A DNA stretch of 64,000 nt, taken from assembly GCF_022201045.2 (NCBI RefSeq), contig NC_068562.1, forward strand, positions 8,042,001-8,106,000. Reading direction: 5' to 3'. Under the pieces are notes generated by a model. It ran no database searches and was not told where the DNA came from. It saw only the letters and a program-made list of their open reading frames with translations. Position 1 is the stretch's first letter. Each line of letters begins with the position of its first letter. Position numbers and translations under genes: made by a program. Positions 1 to 11,670 of the stretch are shown piece after piece. The DNA is from Citrus sinensis. Taxonomy: Eukaryota; Streptophyta; Magnoliopsida; Sapindales; Rutaceae.

Positions 1-40
1 CAGACACTTGGTTAGAGACAAACCAATACAGCAGGAACAA

Positions 41-922
41 TTATGGATACAAGACATCTAAAGCGAGCAGGCAACCTGGGACCGTGAAACGGGGTGGGAC
101 GCGACAATCCTTCCCGTCTATTTGTGCAACTTGACCCCAGGGACCCCCAGCAAAAAAGAATTTCCTCTTCCAAGTCCCACCACCACCAGTTGGAAGATCA
201 GTTATGGGTTTCCTGCTCTTGGTACCAGATTGGAAGTAGTACCAGCCGGCATCTTTAGGGCTGCTCTTCAGCTGGTACAGATGCTTCACCTCATCAACCG
301 TGGGCTCGCTTTGGCAACATCTGTCCCACAATATGAACAGACCAGAGAGCACTCTCCACCCGTTGGGGTTCAGCTGACCAGGAGCCAGATTTAGCCCGTT
401 AAGTATCCGGGCAAAGTAAGGCTGCAAAGGACACCTCAGCCCATACTTAAAGCTCTCCAGATACAGGGTAACGTATCCCCTGGGAGGCCGGCTAGGTGTA
501 TCCTTTTTTCCTGGGATCCTAAGAGGTATCTCACCAGGAATACTATACCTAAGTCGGAGGTCATTGAGCTCGTCAAACGTGGTCGTACACGACATGTAGT
601 CAATGGCATAATCACGCGACAAGGCTCTACCCCCTACTGTACCCCGTTCTTCTGGTCGTGATGCTCCTGATGGGGACGCCTCACTAGAATCATCCCCTTG
701 ACCCTCACTCAAAGTGTTCTCCGATCCAGAAGACCCTTCTTCATCGCTACTGTCGCTCGAGGAGGTTGTTTGGGGAGACATCCTCCTAGCGCTAGTACCA
801 ACACTAGACCTAATGGGCTCTAAGGGGATCCCGGGATCAAAAGCAAAATCAGCGGGCAGACTAGGCAAAAAACCTAGTTCGTCGTCACCAACCTCAACGA
901 CCTTCTCCTTACCCTTCGACAT
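41..922 (-). CDS. antisense ORF of Gypsy element, putative gypsy-type transposon domain (PF04195-like)
   Basis: The 293-residue ORF starts with an acidic, Ser-rich, low-complexity half (residues about 1-100). A conserved half (about 105-290) follows, with the pattern LRLRYSIPGEIPLRIPG, LAPGQLNPNGWRVLSGLF and GWYYFQSG. This pattern is typical of the plant 'putative gypsy type transposon' family encoded antisense near the 3' LTR of Tat-like elements. The function of that family is unknown. Known members are often longer than this, so the C-terminus may be cut short or may continue through an intron or frameshift beyond position 41. It is element-encoded rather than a host gene. The start at 922 is the first Met of the open frame. 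Confidence 0.6.
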   Translation of the reverse strand: MSKGKEKVVEVGDDELGFLPSLPADFAFDPGIPLEPIRSSVGTSARRMSPQTTSSSDSSDEEGSSGSENTLSEGQGDDSSEASPSGASRPEERGTVGGRALSRDYAIDYMSCTTTFDELNDLRLRYSIPGEIPLRIPGKKDTPSRPPRGYVTLYLESFKYGLRCPLQPYFARILNGLNLAPGQLNPNGWRVLSGLFILWDRCCQSEPTVDEVKHLYQLKSSPKDAGWYYFQSGTKSRKPITDLPTGGGGTWKRKFFFAGGPWGQVAQIDGKDCRVPPRFTVPGCLLALDVLYP

Positions 923-1376
923 ATCCTAAGTTCTAACCAAAACACCACCGCCAACTACAACCTCAAGCAAAGCAGAGAGAAAGGAGATTACCTACAACTA
1001 ACCGATACCAAAAAAAAAAAAAAAAAAAAAAAATAGAAAAAATACCTGAAGCAGGGACTCGGTCAGAGAGAGACAGGGATGACAGCTTTGGCGCCGAGGT
1101 TCATTCGCCGGAGAGACAAGAATGGAGAAAATGACGAGTTCGTGTTTGAAGATTTTGGGTTTCCTTACTGAGAAGCAAACTCTTGGGCTGCCAGCATTTA
1201 ATGACGCATATTCCGAGAATCCCGTAACCGTCGGTTTGAAATTCAAATGGAGGGGGGGATTTCTGCCACGTCACCTCGTCCGCAATTAAATGCGACATGA
1301 CTCCTGGCAGCCTTTTCCAAACCCACGCGAGCGAGTACTATCGAGTTTCTACTGCTGGTCCACTACATTACCCAAC

Positions 1377-1396
1377 ACCAGAAACTGGGGGACCGG
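1377..1396 (+). other. polypurine tract of the Gypsy element
   Basis: The purine-rich stretch AGAAACTGGGGGACCGG lies directly before the LTR start TGTTTAGGAGG. The same AGAAACTGGGGGACTGG motif precedes the second LTR of the element at 48198. It would prime plus-strand DNA synthesis. Confidence 0.6.
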
Positions 1397-1674
1397 TGTT
1401 TAGGAGGGATACTGTTTGGGACAAATGCGTCGAAGGGACCAGGAATGACGAGCAGACATCTGATGGCGGAGTTCTGCGCACCGGTGTTTTCCGTTAAAGC
1501 CTGGCGCGTGGAAGAACAGGAGCAGAAACATCCTGCCCGTCCACGATGTTGTCGTCCGCGAGGCCAATTCCTATAAAAGGCATGAGGCCATTCCGGCTAG
1601 AGACCAAGAGGCGAGGAGACCCGGTCGACGGCAGTTGGCAAGACGCGCTCTCCAGCACGAGAACCTAGGCACAA

Positions 1675-1831
1675 CAGCCACGCTTTCCCCAGAACCGCGA
1701 CGTAACACGCAAGATCTCACGGAGCCATGACAGCCACACTTTCCCCAGAACCGTGGCGTAACACGCAAGGTCTCACAGAGCCGTGGCAGCCACGCTTTCC
1801 CCTGAACCGTGGCGTAACACGCTAGATCCCA
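1675..1831 (+). repeat. three 56-bp tandem repeats in the LTR
   Basis: Units start at 1675, 1731 and 1787, each beginning CAGCCACRCTTTCCCC and containing GTAACACGC. They lie upstream of the LTR TATA box, where an enhancer would be expected. The third unit is incomplete. Confidence 0.75.
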
Positions 1832-1906
1832 TGTTTTGCCCATAACGCAGCAGTTGGAGTCCCATACCGTCTCGAAAAGAGCGGAAGACTGAGATTCAAA
1901 GGAAGC

Positions 1907-1917
1907 CTATAAAAAGG
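1907..1917 (+). promoter_or_regulatory. LTR TATA box
   Basis: CTATAAAAAGG, about 285 bp before the LTR end. The same motif occurs at matching places in the LTRs at 45799 and 48525. Confidence 0.6.
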
Positions 1918-2305
1918 TAGCCAACGAAGGTAAAAGGGTTAGCATTTTTAAGATAAAAGGGAAAACCACAAAAAAGCCATAAGACCTGTGGCAAGCGTTC
2001 CCCGAACCTTCATATCTGACTTGAGCGTCGGAGGGTTTGCGCCGGGAGAACAACCGGCGTACTCTGACTTGTCTGTGTGTGCAGGGACATCCGGAGAAGA
2101 AGCATTACTAGGAGACCTCCTGGTCGTGGTAGAGTTGATCGAGCAGGGATCCTGGTCGTAGAACGAGGAGAACCGGAATCTCGCATCAACAATATATCAT
2201 ATGTATAGTCTAAAAATTTACTTACAAGCTCAGAAGTCTTTTTTCTATTAATGATAGGGGAGAAGAAATTAGAAAGCTACCTTTTTATTAAAAAAGAAAA
2301 AGGAA

Positions 2306-2542
2306 ACAAAAGTTGGTTAGTGTGAGTGGTTCGGCACCTTCACTCCTTAAGAGAGGTCAGGAGTTCAAATCCCGCTCTTGTATGGAGTCACTACTTTGAC
2401 CAGCACTTTACCTCTTACGGGCCGACTCGGTGCGAGTGGGGATTAATCTAGGTTGTGGTACGAACTTAAAAGTGTCTCCCATAGTTAGACTCACCGCATG
2501 GTTCATACAAAATACAAAAAAAAAAAAAGCCTCACAAAAGTT
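2306..2542 (+). mobile_element. tRNA-derived SINE
   Basis: The body (2315 to about 2528) starts with a tRNA-like head. A-box-like TAGTGTGAGTGG is at about 2318, B-box-like GAGTTCAAATCC at about 2361, and the body ends in a poly-A tail. The 9-bp direct repeat ACAAAAGTT flanks it at 2306-2314 and 2534-2542. Five bases (GCCTC) separate the tail from the right copy, so the target duplication is likely but not clean. Confidence 0.7.
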
Positions 2543-3284
2543 CCAATTGGACACTAAAAAAATTCTTTAAAAGCAATGATCTAGGCAGGCCATGCTCCTT
2601 TTGTTACATTTGCAGTGGAAATACTTTTAATTTTTGGATGAGAGAGATAAGTGATTGGAAAATCCCTATATTTACTAACATAATTATTGGATATAACTTC
2701 TCTACAGTGAAATAACTACTATATTTGACTTAACTTAAAATTCAAAACAAATATGCCATGCAACAGCAAAAGTAGAGAATAGTTAACTAAATTTTAATAG
2801 AAACAGATATACAACAAGGATGTTTTGGGTATTGTCTAAAACAATTAAATAAATTGAGTACGGCTCTGTTTTGTGTAGCTTTTCAAGTAGAACATTCATT
2901 CAAAAAAAATTAGTTGTTTGATTGTTAATAAGAAATTTTATTAAAAATTATAAAATTACTTTAAAAAGTAAGTTTTTTAAAGTTATATTATGAAAAGAAT
3001 AAAACAAGATTGCTAAATAAGTAAATAATATTTTAAATATTTTAAAATTAAAAAAAATTAACCTCTACTTCCAAAAATAAAAAAATTTAAACTTTTACTA
3101 GTAGAGGCAAAATACTTTATTTAATTTTCAAAATCTCTACTAAAAAAATAACTAAATAACAACAAAAATTTTAATAAAAACTTACGAGATTAAATAAACA
3201 CTTATAATTATTAGATAAACAACCCAAAAAGACACTAACTAACTCAAATACTAATAATCAAAATGAGTACGACTCTAAGCTGGC
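2543..3284. other. AT-rich intergenic DNA, no gene seen
   Basis: Very AT-rich sequence with many short A and T runs. Weak inverted similarity between the ends (GAGTACGGCTC near 2857 and GAGTCGTACTC on the other strand near 3270) hints at a decayed MITE. No coding signal was found. Confidence 0.5.
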
Positions 3285-4254
3285 ACAAGCGCTAGCTCTA
3301 AACCATCTTCTAGGCAGGAACTTGAAAAACCTCGCGCAAGTGCTGTCAGGGCTGGGAAACAACCCAAAGGCCCCAAATTTACCAACCCAAATTTCCTTCC
3401 TCCTTTAATGTATATTTCCTGATAGATTAAAACAAATTATTGATTAACTTTAACCAACTTACCCCAGAAAAGAAAAAAATTATTTGAGTGGTAAATATTA
3501 GAGAACATATACACTGCACGCATATGTTACTTAGTTTTACTTTGATCGCAGTCGTTAGGTAGCCTATCACCGTTTCCACATATTGTCATGGGGTAGTCTG
3601 ACAAAAGCACACTTGAGTTTGTGGTTGAAGTGGTAAAATCATCATTGGTTCCGATGTTAAATAAATAAACAGCATTGGCTACCGTGTTTTGGCTGCTGCA
3701 TCACCTAGGTTCTGCTTCAATTGCTCCCCCACTATCTTGAAATGACTTGGCTGTATTTTAAGGCCTATCTCCTACAATTTAGTCATTTAGAGAAGGGAAA
3801 GCAAATTCATTGCGAAGAAATGACAAATAAATTCCACCAAAATTTGAAGCTAATTAATCTGCAAAATCACATACCAATCCTAGATAAGTTTCAGCCAGAG
3901 CACCGGCTCCGCCTGATGCAAATAGGTTCACCCCCTATGTAAATTCATGGTTTGTGGATGGTAAAAATGTTGGAATCAATGGAAGCTTTGCAAACTCAGC
4001 TGGAATTAAAAAAAAAAAAAATTCTGATCAGTAGGATATCTGAAGAAGGTTTCACCATACGGCAAGAAATTTGCCTGATTGTTGGTAGTGGTATTTATAT
4101 AGTTATTGTTTCCAGCATTAAAAAAAAAAAAAAGAATCACCAAAGAACAATAATTCTACATGTTTTCCCGGCAACAACGACCGGTGACAGTGGCCGGTAA
4201 TAAGAAAGCTTGAGAAAAGAACCAAGAAACAGATGGACCCTAATGTTGTCTTGT
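3285..4254 (-). pseudogene. GDSL esterase/lipase pseudogene (exons 1-4 remnant)
   Basis: Four exon remnants align with the intact gene at 8129-9940: exon 1 at about 4019-4254, exon 2 at 3875-3999, exon 3 at 3541-3771 and the start of exon 4 at about 3285-3418. The start codon is lost (ATG became AAG near 4252). A poly-T run is inserted between the GDS and AGNNNY motifs. Exon 2 has a TAG in place of a sense codon after Glu-Phe-Thr. Exon 3 has a 1-bp loss that puts TAG after GDAAAKTR. Exon 4 breaks off after SCLEDG, and no exon 5 was found. Splice-site dinucleotides are still visible, so this is a decayed tandem copy rather than a retrocopy. It is the end member of the cluster. Confidence 0.85.
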
Positions 4255-4563
4255 TGGTATATTATGTGACAACCACATAGCGTCAGTTAATGCTCCTCTC
4301 CTCTTCTTAATTTTCACTGTCATTTTTGGGGGCTCTTTGCTTGAAGAAGAAGTAATTAAATGCAGTTTTTCTCAGAAAAATTCGTATATTAGATCTCTAA
4401 AATTAACTTCACAAAAGATAACTTGTTTGACAAAGAATCAATATTAAATCTAGCAAGATGCTTGTTTACTAATATAAATTTGATCAATGAAGGAGATTGA
4501 ACATATCCACATCTTAATCTCTTGGCAATCACACAAACAAAATCCATTACGGATATGCACTAG

Positions 4564-6643
4564 CTATATACAGGTGCTGTGCTCAAATAGCATCTTCAAA
4601 TTGTATGGCCCTGTGACATCTGGAGTTCCATTCCACATTAATTCTGCAATTTGCTTGTAGGCCTTTTCAGAGGAATGAGATGAGTCAAAGAACAAATATT
4701 CGTTTGGATTGTCACATAATTCATATTCTTTTATTGCTCTCTTACCCCCACAGCTTGACAGTCCTCCATATGGACCGCTGCCACAGCAAGCAGTGACTTC
4801 CTTAAAACCTTCACCAACAAAATTATAAAATTGTGTTAATCTCTCAATAGAAAAGTGTTCTGTACTTTTTCGATACTAAATCATCGATAAATGCTGCTAA
4901 TATTAAGATTCGAGCTAATTACGCAGTTGGTCACGTTTGTTTGGATTTATTCAAAAATATTATTATTTTCCTTAAAAATTTGGATTTAATCGCTATAAAA
5001 GAACCGACATTGATGTTTTGGGTAATTTTGAAAAGTACATAACAAAAACTGGGTAATAACTTCAAAGCTTTTAAGACTACAGGGCATACCATATTTTGAA
5101 GGATTGTTGAACCTCTGAGATATAGAAGTGAAGAAATCGTGATAAGCATATTTGAATCCTTTTAATTCGCCTTCAAGCTCCTGAAGGAGTTCAGAAAGTG
5201 CTTTGTTGTGTAATTGTACAAACTCTTGAGCATCCTCCACACAGGGACTAGTGCTTCCGGGGAAAAGCACTTTCATGGCAGGTAAACAACCCAAAGGACA
5301 CAAATTTGCAAACGCAAATTTCCTTCCTCCTCTCATAAATATTTCCTGACAACGAAGGGAAAAAAAATCAATAAAAATAATTAGAAATAGCTATAATAAC
5401 TAATATCACATGAGATGCTATTACTTTGATTGTATTTGTCAGGTTGCCAATCACCATCCCCACAAATTCTTTCTTTGAGAAGTGAAGATCACTTGAGTTT
5501 GAGGTGAAGAGGTTAAAGTAGTCATTTCCTCCAACGCCAAATAAGTAAACAGCTTCCGATAACAATGTTTCGGCTTCTTCGTCTCCTAGTTTCTGCTTCA
5601 ACAGCTTCTCCACAATCTTGAAATAACTCAGCTGAGTCTCAAGGTCTATGACCTGCAATTATACAGCAATTATAAATTTGTGTACGAGTAAAAGAGGGTA
5701 TTTACTAAGAATTCTGAACAAAAACAGAGGAGTTACAACTTACAAACAGTGCAGCTACAGCAAGAGTCTATTTCGTTTTTCCTTTTTTTCTTTTTGAAAT
5801 AAGATATGTGTCAAATGTTCACTGTTGTTAAATTATTTTACCAGACATAGATGCTTTGGGTTGTTTTTCTGGACCCACTACACTAGCATTCATCAAATAA
5901 GTAGTTATCAAAAGAATTTAGATCCAGGGCTACTGTTTTGTGCTTAGTGCTTACCTTTTTAGAATTTTTCAATCTTCTGTCAAGTGTGTGTTCATTCTAC
6001 CGATAATAATATATTATTATCTACTAACAGACGAGAATGCACATTTTATCATCTAATAACTACGAATCCACCAGTCAGCATGAAAATTGAAACAAGCCCC
6101 GAACATATAATTAGCAAGAGAAAGAAGAGAGGTGGCATACAAATCCTTGATGAGTTTCGACTAAAGCACCAGCTCCCCCAGATGCAAAGTTCACACCGTA
6201 AGTAAACTGATCATGGTTGTGGTATGGTAAAAATGTTGGAATAAACGGTAACTCTGCATACTCAGCTGTAAAAAGAGTGAGAAGAGTGTTATTAGAGAGC
6301 ATATAGCTTGATTAACTACCACTGTAGATATATCATCTCATATGCATGCATATATACCAATAAAATCAGGAATCAGACGGCCATCAGAAAATCTCCCAGT
6401 TGGATAATCGAAGAAGGATTCACCATACGGCCAGAAATTTGCCTGATAGTCGGTAGTGGTGTTGATATAATTGTTAATTCCAGCATCAAAGACTGAATCT
6501 CCAAAGATGAATAAAGCAACTTGTCTTCTGGACAACGATAATATATGATCATCTTGGCAGTTGATTGAGATGATGAGAAGGTTACTTGAATAAGTAACAA
6601 AGAACAAGATAAACAACTTCAATTTTGCTTTGGAAAAATACAT
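4564..6643 (-). CDS. GDSL esterase/lipase, GLIP1-5 type
   Basis: Exons by eye: 6643-6358, 6265-6141, 5652-5425, 5345-5090 and 4808-4564, all GT-AG, giving 379 residues. The order and phases (1, 0, 0, 1) match the other two genes of the cluster. A hydrophobic leader (residues about 8-27) suggests secretion. Block [12 protein letters not shown] holds nucleophile Ser50. Block II is [10 protein letters not shown], block III GGNDY holds Asn180, and block V DSSH gives Asp340 and His343. All catalytic residues are present, so the protein should be a serine esterase or lipase working in the apoplast. Arabidopsis GLIP1 is about 374 residues and acts in ethylene-linked immunity; transfer of that role here is inference. 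Block V reads DSSHSSEKA where the relatives have LHLSEKA, a small oddity. Confidence 0.88.
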
Positions 6644-8128
6644 ATTTCACTTGATGTTTTCATATTCCGGTCGAATTGAGTGAATGAGTAGCACACTTTT
6701 TTAAGTAAAAAAGAAAGTCTGGGAATATCCCAGAAATACTCTGGAGGTGGGCCATTCGTGTTATGTATAATTGATATGACGCTTGCCAGCACATTGTTTG
6801 AAGCCTGCTGGCTGCTGGCGGTTTCTTCTGTCGCTTTGAATTATGCTGCATCGAATCGACAGTTGCCAGCTTACTAAAGCAATGGAAGCAACTGAGGGTC
6901 GTATGTGTTTTTATATCGACGAGAATATTAAGAGCTCGCCAAATGCCACTTCGCTTTAATACACTCAAAAGTTAATATAATTATGAGGGTGGTTGTTCGA
7001 GTTTTTATGAATCTAATTTTTTTAAAATTAATAATAATTATTATTATGTAAAATTAATTTATAGATGTTTTTTTGTTGCGAAATGTAAGTAGAACGAATA
7101 TATTTTTTGTTTGCGAAAATTATTTATTTAAGTATGTACTTTGTAAATTTAAATATAAGTTTCAGTCATATATATTTAATTATAAATATTAATATATTAA
7201 CCTACTGAAATAACAGTAACATGTAATCGGTTTTTTTTTTTTAAAAAAAAAAAGAGCTCGCGCAATAATTAAAGAAGCCTGTTTTTGATCAGCGGAGTTT
7301 TTATCAATGCTAAATACATATCAATCAAAAGATTTTATCTTTTAGATGAACGATTCTGATTGATGTTATCATGTCAAGGGGCTGTTGATGAGAGAAAATT
7401 TCTCACATCACACCACCAGGTGGAACCTTGTCACCAGATAGAAAGTTGTGGACAAGAAAAGGATCTTCATTTTTTTTTTTTTTAAAGTTGGCATAATTTT
7501 GTATATCACATTGAAGCCAATAATGGCCTGCGCTTCCACATGGCAAATGGGCTGCATTACATAAATCTGCAAAGAACAAGGAACTCGGTCGAGAGTTGGC
7601 AAATGGGCTGGGCCGGCATGAACTGGGTTGTGCGTTTGGCCAAGCCAGGCCGTGCCCTTTTTTGGCAAGCAAGGCCCTCAAAAGCTCAGCCTCATCTTGT
7701 CCGGGCCGGACTTGGCTGCTAAGATTTCTATTTTCGCACACAGAGTGTAAACTGATAGGTCGGGCACATAAAAGATATTTTATGGAGTGGACTGAAATCT
7801 GTTTTGTTAGTTTTTCTTTGGGAGGTCAAAAATTGCTGTTGAATTGAATTAACTGCTGGGTTCATAAAGAATAATTATTCGGGTGAATCATTAAACCTCT
7901 AGTTTTCGCTACCTATGCTCTGGGAGTCCGGTAATGGATAACTTCTTTATCCATTCTAAAAGAGCCCTCCAAACTCCTTGTAACACCCTTCTTTTATTAG
8001 ACAAATTAAAATTAGCTCGTACAAAATTCGATGCTGCAAATGAATTTATTCATGAAACCAAAACCACTTATTTATTCATGTGAGATTTGACATCACAATT
8101 CTTACCACCATCTATTTAAATTCTTTAT
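6644..8128. other. intergenic DNA between two GDSL genes
   Basis: This holds the promoter of the 4564-6643 gene at its left end and an AT-rich stretch at 6960-7260. A GC-richer stretch at about 7570-7730 has short open frames on both strands and no recognisable protein. No gene is supported. Confidence 0.5.
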
Positions 8129-9940
8129 TCAGCTATACGTAAGCTCAAATAGTGTCTTCAGATTGTAAGGCCTTGTGACATCTGGGGTCCCGCTCCAAAT
8201 TAATTTTGCAATTTGTTTGTTGGCTTTTTCAGATAGATGTAGGGAGTCAAAGAACACATATTCGTCAGGATCGTCACAAATTTCGTACTCTTTTATTCCT
8301 CTCTTCCCTCCACAACTCGATAATCCTCTAAACGGACCAGTGCCACAACATGCCGTGGCCTCCTTAAATCCTACCATCACATTATCAGAAATGAATTACT
8401 TGCAAATTCTAAATAAAATTAAACAAGCTCACAAATTAACAACGAGTCCTAACAAGATCGAAGATCACATGAGATACCATATTTTGAAGGATTGTTGATT
8501 CTGTTCAATATAGAATTGTAGGAATCGTGATTTGCATAAACAATTCCTTTCAGTTGGCTTTCCAGCTGCACGAGAGCTTTAGAGAGCGCTTTATTATGTA
8601 ATTTAGGCAGCTCTACACCATCCTCTAGGCAGGAACCTGAAAAACTTGGCACAAGTTCTTTCATTGCTGGAACACAACCCATAGGCCCCAAATTTAGAAT
8701 CCCAAATTTCCTTCCTCCTTTCTTATATATTTCCTGACAGATTAAAACAAATTATTAAAATAAAAAAGAAAAAAAGTTTTGATTAATTTATACACTACAT
8801 GATAGAATACACTATATGTGTGTGTGTGTCTTTATTTGTCATAGTCCTGACTTTATCACAATAACTTAATTAAAGAATAATTTTATAAACAAACATTATT
8901 AAACTATATGACTTAATGGCTTTTTCAGATTTTAATAAAATTCAGGATTCTCAATCAGTACTCTCTCTCTCTCTATATATATATATGTGTGTGTGTGTAT
9001 GAGTGAGGTCTGAATTTGAATTGTGTTAAATTTCCTATACAGGGTCATGGAAAATGTTCATAGTTCATATTCTCACTTTATAGGTTACAGATGCTCAAAC
9101 CCGATGATACATGATATACTTAATTTTCTTACTTTGACTATAGTCGTTAGGTTGCCTATGACCATATCCACATATTGTTTCTTAGAGTAGATGGATCGAA
9201 GAACACTTGAGTTTGTGGTTAAAGCGACAATGTAATCATTCGCTCCCCCGTCGAGTAAATAAACAGCATTTGATACCAAAGTTTTGGCTGCTGCATCACC
9301 TAGTTTCTGCTTCAGTTGCGCCTCCACAATCTTGAAATTACTTACCTGTGTTTTAAGACTTATCGCCTACAATTTAATTGAGAGAAAAAAAATTAAGAAA
9401 AGACGATAACTAAATTCTACTAATTTTTTGAAGCTTAATCAACAAGATCACATACCAATCCTTGATGAGTTTCGGTCAAAGCACCGGCTCCGCCTGATGC
9501 AAAGTTCACCCCGGATGTAAATTCTTGGTTGATGGATGGTAAAAATGTTGGAATCAATGGTAACTTTGCATACTCAGCTGAAATTAGCAGAGTTAAAAAT
9601 GTTGGCGCAGATGCTATTATTCAAATTCATGATATAATAAAATAAAATAAGATAATAAATGTAACATTTTGTTTCACTACATACCTATAAAATCTGGAAT
9701 TATTCGTCCATTAGAAAATCTGCCAGTAGGATATTTGAAGAAGTTTTGACCATACGGCAAGAAATTTGCCTGATAATCGGTAGTGGTATTTATGTAGTTA
9801 TTATTTCCCGCATCAAATAGTGAGTCACCAAAGATGAATAATGCCACGTGTTTTTCCGGCAACGACAACGAGCCGGCCACGAGAAGGCATGAGCAGATAA
9901 TAACCAAGAAACCGAACATAAGGAACCTTAATCTTGTCAT
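8129..9940 (-). CDS. GDSL esterase/lipase, GLIP1-5 type
   Basis: Exons by eye: 9940-9685, 9577-9456, 9366-9133, 8733-8478 and 8370-8129, giving 369 residues with all junctions in frame. The N-terminus (residues about 5-24) is a clear signal peptide ending near VAGS. Block I FIFGDSLFDAG holds Ser40, block III GANDY holds Asn169, and block V DSLH gives Asp331 and His334. Block [12 protein letters not shown] lies in exon 2. Exon 4 begins EIYKKGGRKFG with the NLGPMGCVP motif usual for the family. It is predicted to be a secreted serine esterase or lipase. It is closest to the pseudogenes at 12286-13088 and 3285-4254, which suggests recent local duplication. Intron 3 (8734-9132) carries a compound CT/TA/TG microsatellite. 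Confidence 0.9.
8959..8999 (+). repeat. compound (CT)n(TA)n(TG)n microsatellite in an intron
   Basis: A run of CT, then TA, then TG dinucleotides inside intron 3 of the GDSL gene at 8129-9940. Confidence 0.85.
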
Positions 9941-10450
9941 GTTGCTGGTATTTTTTTTTTTTTTTTAACTTTTTGTTTCTCTTTCAGTTAGTGCTTGCTT
10001 TCTCCTCTACTCGATTTTCGCTGTTATTTAAGAAGAAGAAGTCAGAGTCGAACTTTTGAGTGGACAAAAATAGCTAGTGGGTCGACTTGGGACATTGTAT
10101 GAGATTTTGGCCTTACAAGTTACAATCTGCATTCCGTCTGTGTTATGTTGTCGAGACTTGACTCCTTGATGCATTGTTGTCAGGAAAAGAATGGAGTACT
10201 TGCACCAAGTCAAAGTCTTTCACAAGGGACTCCAAATAATAAATTCTTCAGGTAAGGAGTAGATATATATCATTATCTCTTCAAAAATAATAGTGGAAGT
10301 AGGTATATATCCCTACTATTAATAAAATATATTCTTTACAAGATATCTATGATATTTATCGGGTTGTCAAATTTACATCATTTACAAATATGACTATTGT
10401 AAATTATATGGATTTCATTTAAAATGTTCGATTATAGCGATAAAACTAAG
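9941..10450. other. upstream region of the 8129-9940 gene
   Basis: This begins with a poly-T run (9951-9966) just upstream of the ATG. The rest is AT-rich with no coding signal. It should hold the promoter, but no TATA box stood out strongly. Confidence 0.45.
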
Positions 10451-11061
10451 GTCGCTTTTTTTATTATCTGAAATCTAAATAGTCCTAAATTAATCTGAAT
10501 TCTGAATAGACGTGGATGTTTTAATACGAATAATATATTTATTTTTTGTCCGAATCTATGAAAATAAGTATTAAAATGTTTTTTTTTCAACTTAAAAAAA
10601 AACTAAAAACACATATTATTACATTTGTATCGTTATTAAACTTGAATGTCAAATAAATAATACATATATCCCAAAGAACATGAATACCATAATATTTTAA
10701 CATATATAAGAATACATAATAATTTTGGAATTATAATATATAAAATACCATATCTTGCAAATTTTATAACAAATTCTCAATAATAGTACATAATATAAAA
10801 TGAGATTATTAGTAGGTAAATGTTTATGGGCCAGTTTTGAAATAGACATGAAAAGTAATTTATAAAGTAGGAATATTTTTTACATTAGAAATTAGTTGGC
10901 CTATTTAGATTTTCTATTCAGTAAAATGTTGAAAAAATTGGCTTATTTTATTAAGTCAAAATTATAAAAAAAAACCCATTAAGTTATAAAATAAGCACCT
11001 CTATTTAACTTAATTAATTAAGTCAAGTCATTTTAAGTCATTAAATTAAAAAACAAACACC
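10451..11061. mobile_element. MITE-like element (family also at 29797-30391)
   Basis: One end reads GTCGCTTTTTTTATTATCTGAA and the other ends in AAAAAACAAACAC. The interior matches the element at 29797-30391 in reverse orientation over most of its length; both share the AATAAGTATTAAAATG/TTTTTTTCAAC-type core. It is AT-rich and has no ORF. No convincing target duplication was found. Confidence 0.55.
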
Positions 11062-11670
11062 CTCTAAGTACCTAAACTACTGGATACTTTAATAGCACGT
11101 GATTCTTGAGGCAATTTACGTTTTAGGTCTAAAATAGTCAAATAAAACTATTTTAAAATTCAAAGATTGTCAAAAGTCATAAGCCAAAATAGAAGAAAAA
11201 AAATAAAATAATGATTTAATTATTAAAAAAATTGTTAATTTATATTTTTCAAAAAATACTGTGAACTTTTTTGAATTATTATTTTTTGGATGTGGGGTGC
11301 AAATACCCCACCCCAACAAAGGAGCAATTTTTATTTGAGTCCTTGTTGTTTGTAGAAAGAAACTCATAAATTAGAATTTTTAAAATACATCACTTAAGTC
11401 CTTCTAAAATCTAAATTTAAAATTTGTTTTATTTAAATTCATGACTAACTTAACTGCGGTTTAGTTAGCAGTTTAAAGTTAATTTTAGCCTTGTTTATTA
11501 ATTTATTTTTTACCATAGAAAATCTAATAGTCTGTTCAACATTTATAATAGTAATGGCCAGAAATTTAATTTTTTTTTCCATATTATTTATTGTCTTTGT
11601 TCGTTCTTTCCCAACCACTTGATTTCTCTCCTCTCAAAGGTCCTTTTATGAATAATTTATTTGCACTTTT

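Larger units (their letters stand above)
1..2191 (+). mobile_element. 3' part of a Ty3/Gypsy (Tat-like) LTR retrotransposon, cut by the window edge
   Basis: The piece holds an antisense ORF (41-922), a poly-A run near 1013-1033, a polypurine tract at 1377-1396 and one LTR at 1397-2191. An antisense gene between pol and the 3' LTR is known in Tat-lineage Gypsy elements such as Grande, and that is the basis for the lineage call. The gag, pol and 5' LTR would lie left of the window. The LTR ends in CATCAACA and shares the motif GAGCGTCGGAGGG with the unrelated-length LTRs at 45472 and 48198. The target duplication cannot be checked because the left end is missing. Confidence 0.7.
1397..2191 (+). 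repeat. 3' LTR (795 bp) of the Gypsy element
   Basis: It begins TGTTTAGG after the polypurine tract and ends CATCAACA. It contains three 56-bp tandem units (1675-1831), a TATA box (CTATAAAAAGG, 1907-1917) and GAGCGTCGGAGGG in the presumed R-U5 part (about 2024-2036). The end points were set by comparison with the LTR pair at 45472-46306 and 48198-49051, which share the same terminal bases. Confidence 0.65.

Noticed and set aside
2315-2388. Functional tRNA gene
   Set aside because: The A and B boxes are present, but the cloverleaf arms do not pair and a long non-tRNA body with poly-A follows, so it is a SINE.
7403-7847. Frames on both strands in a GC-richer patch
   Set aside because: No family similarity; poly-T interrupts; probably an anonymous repeat.
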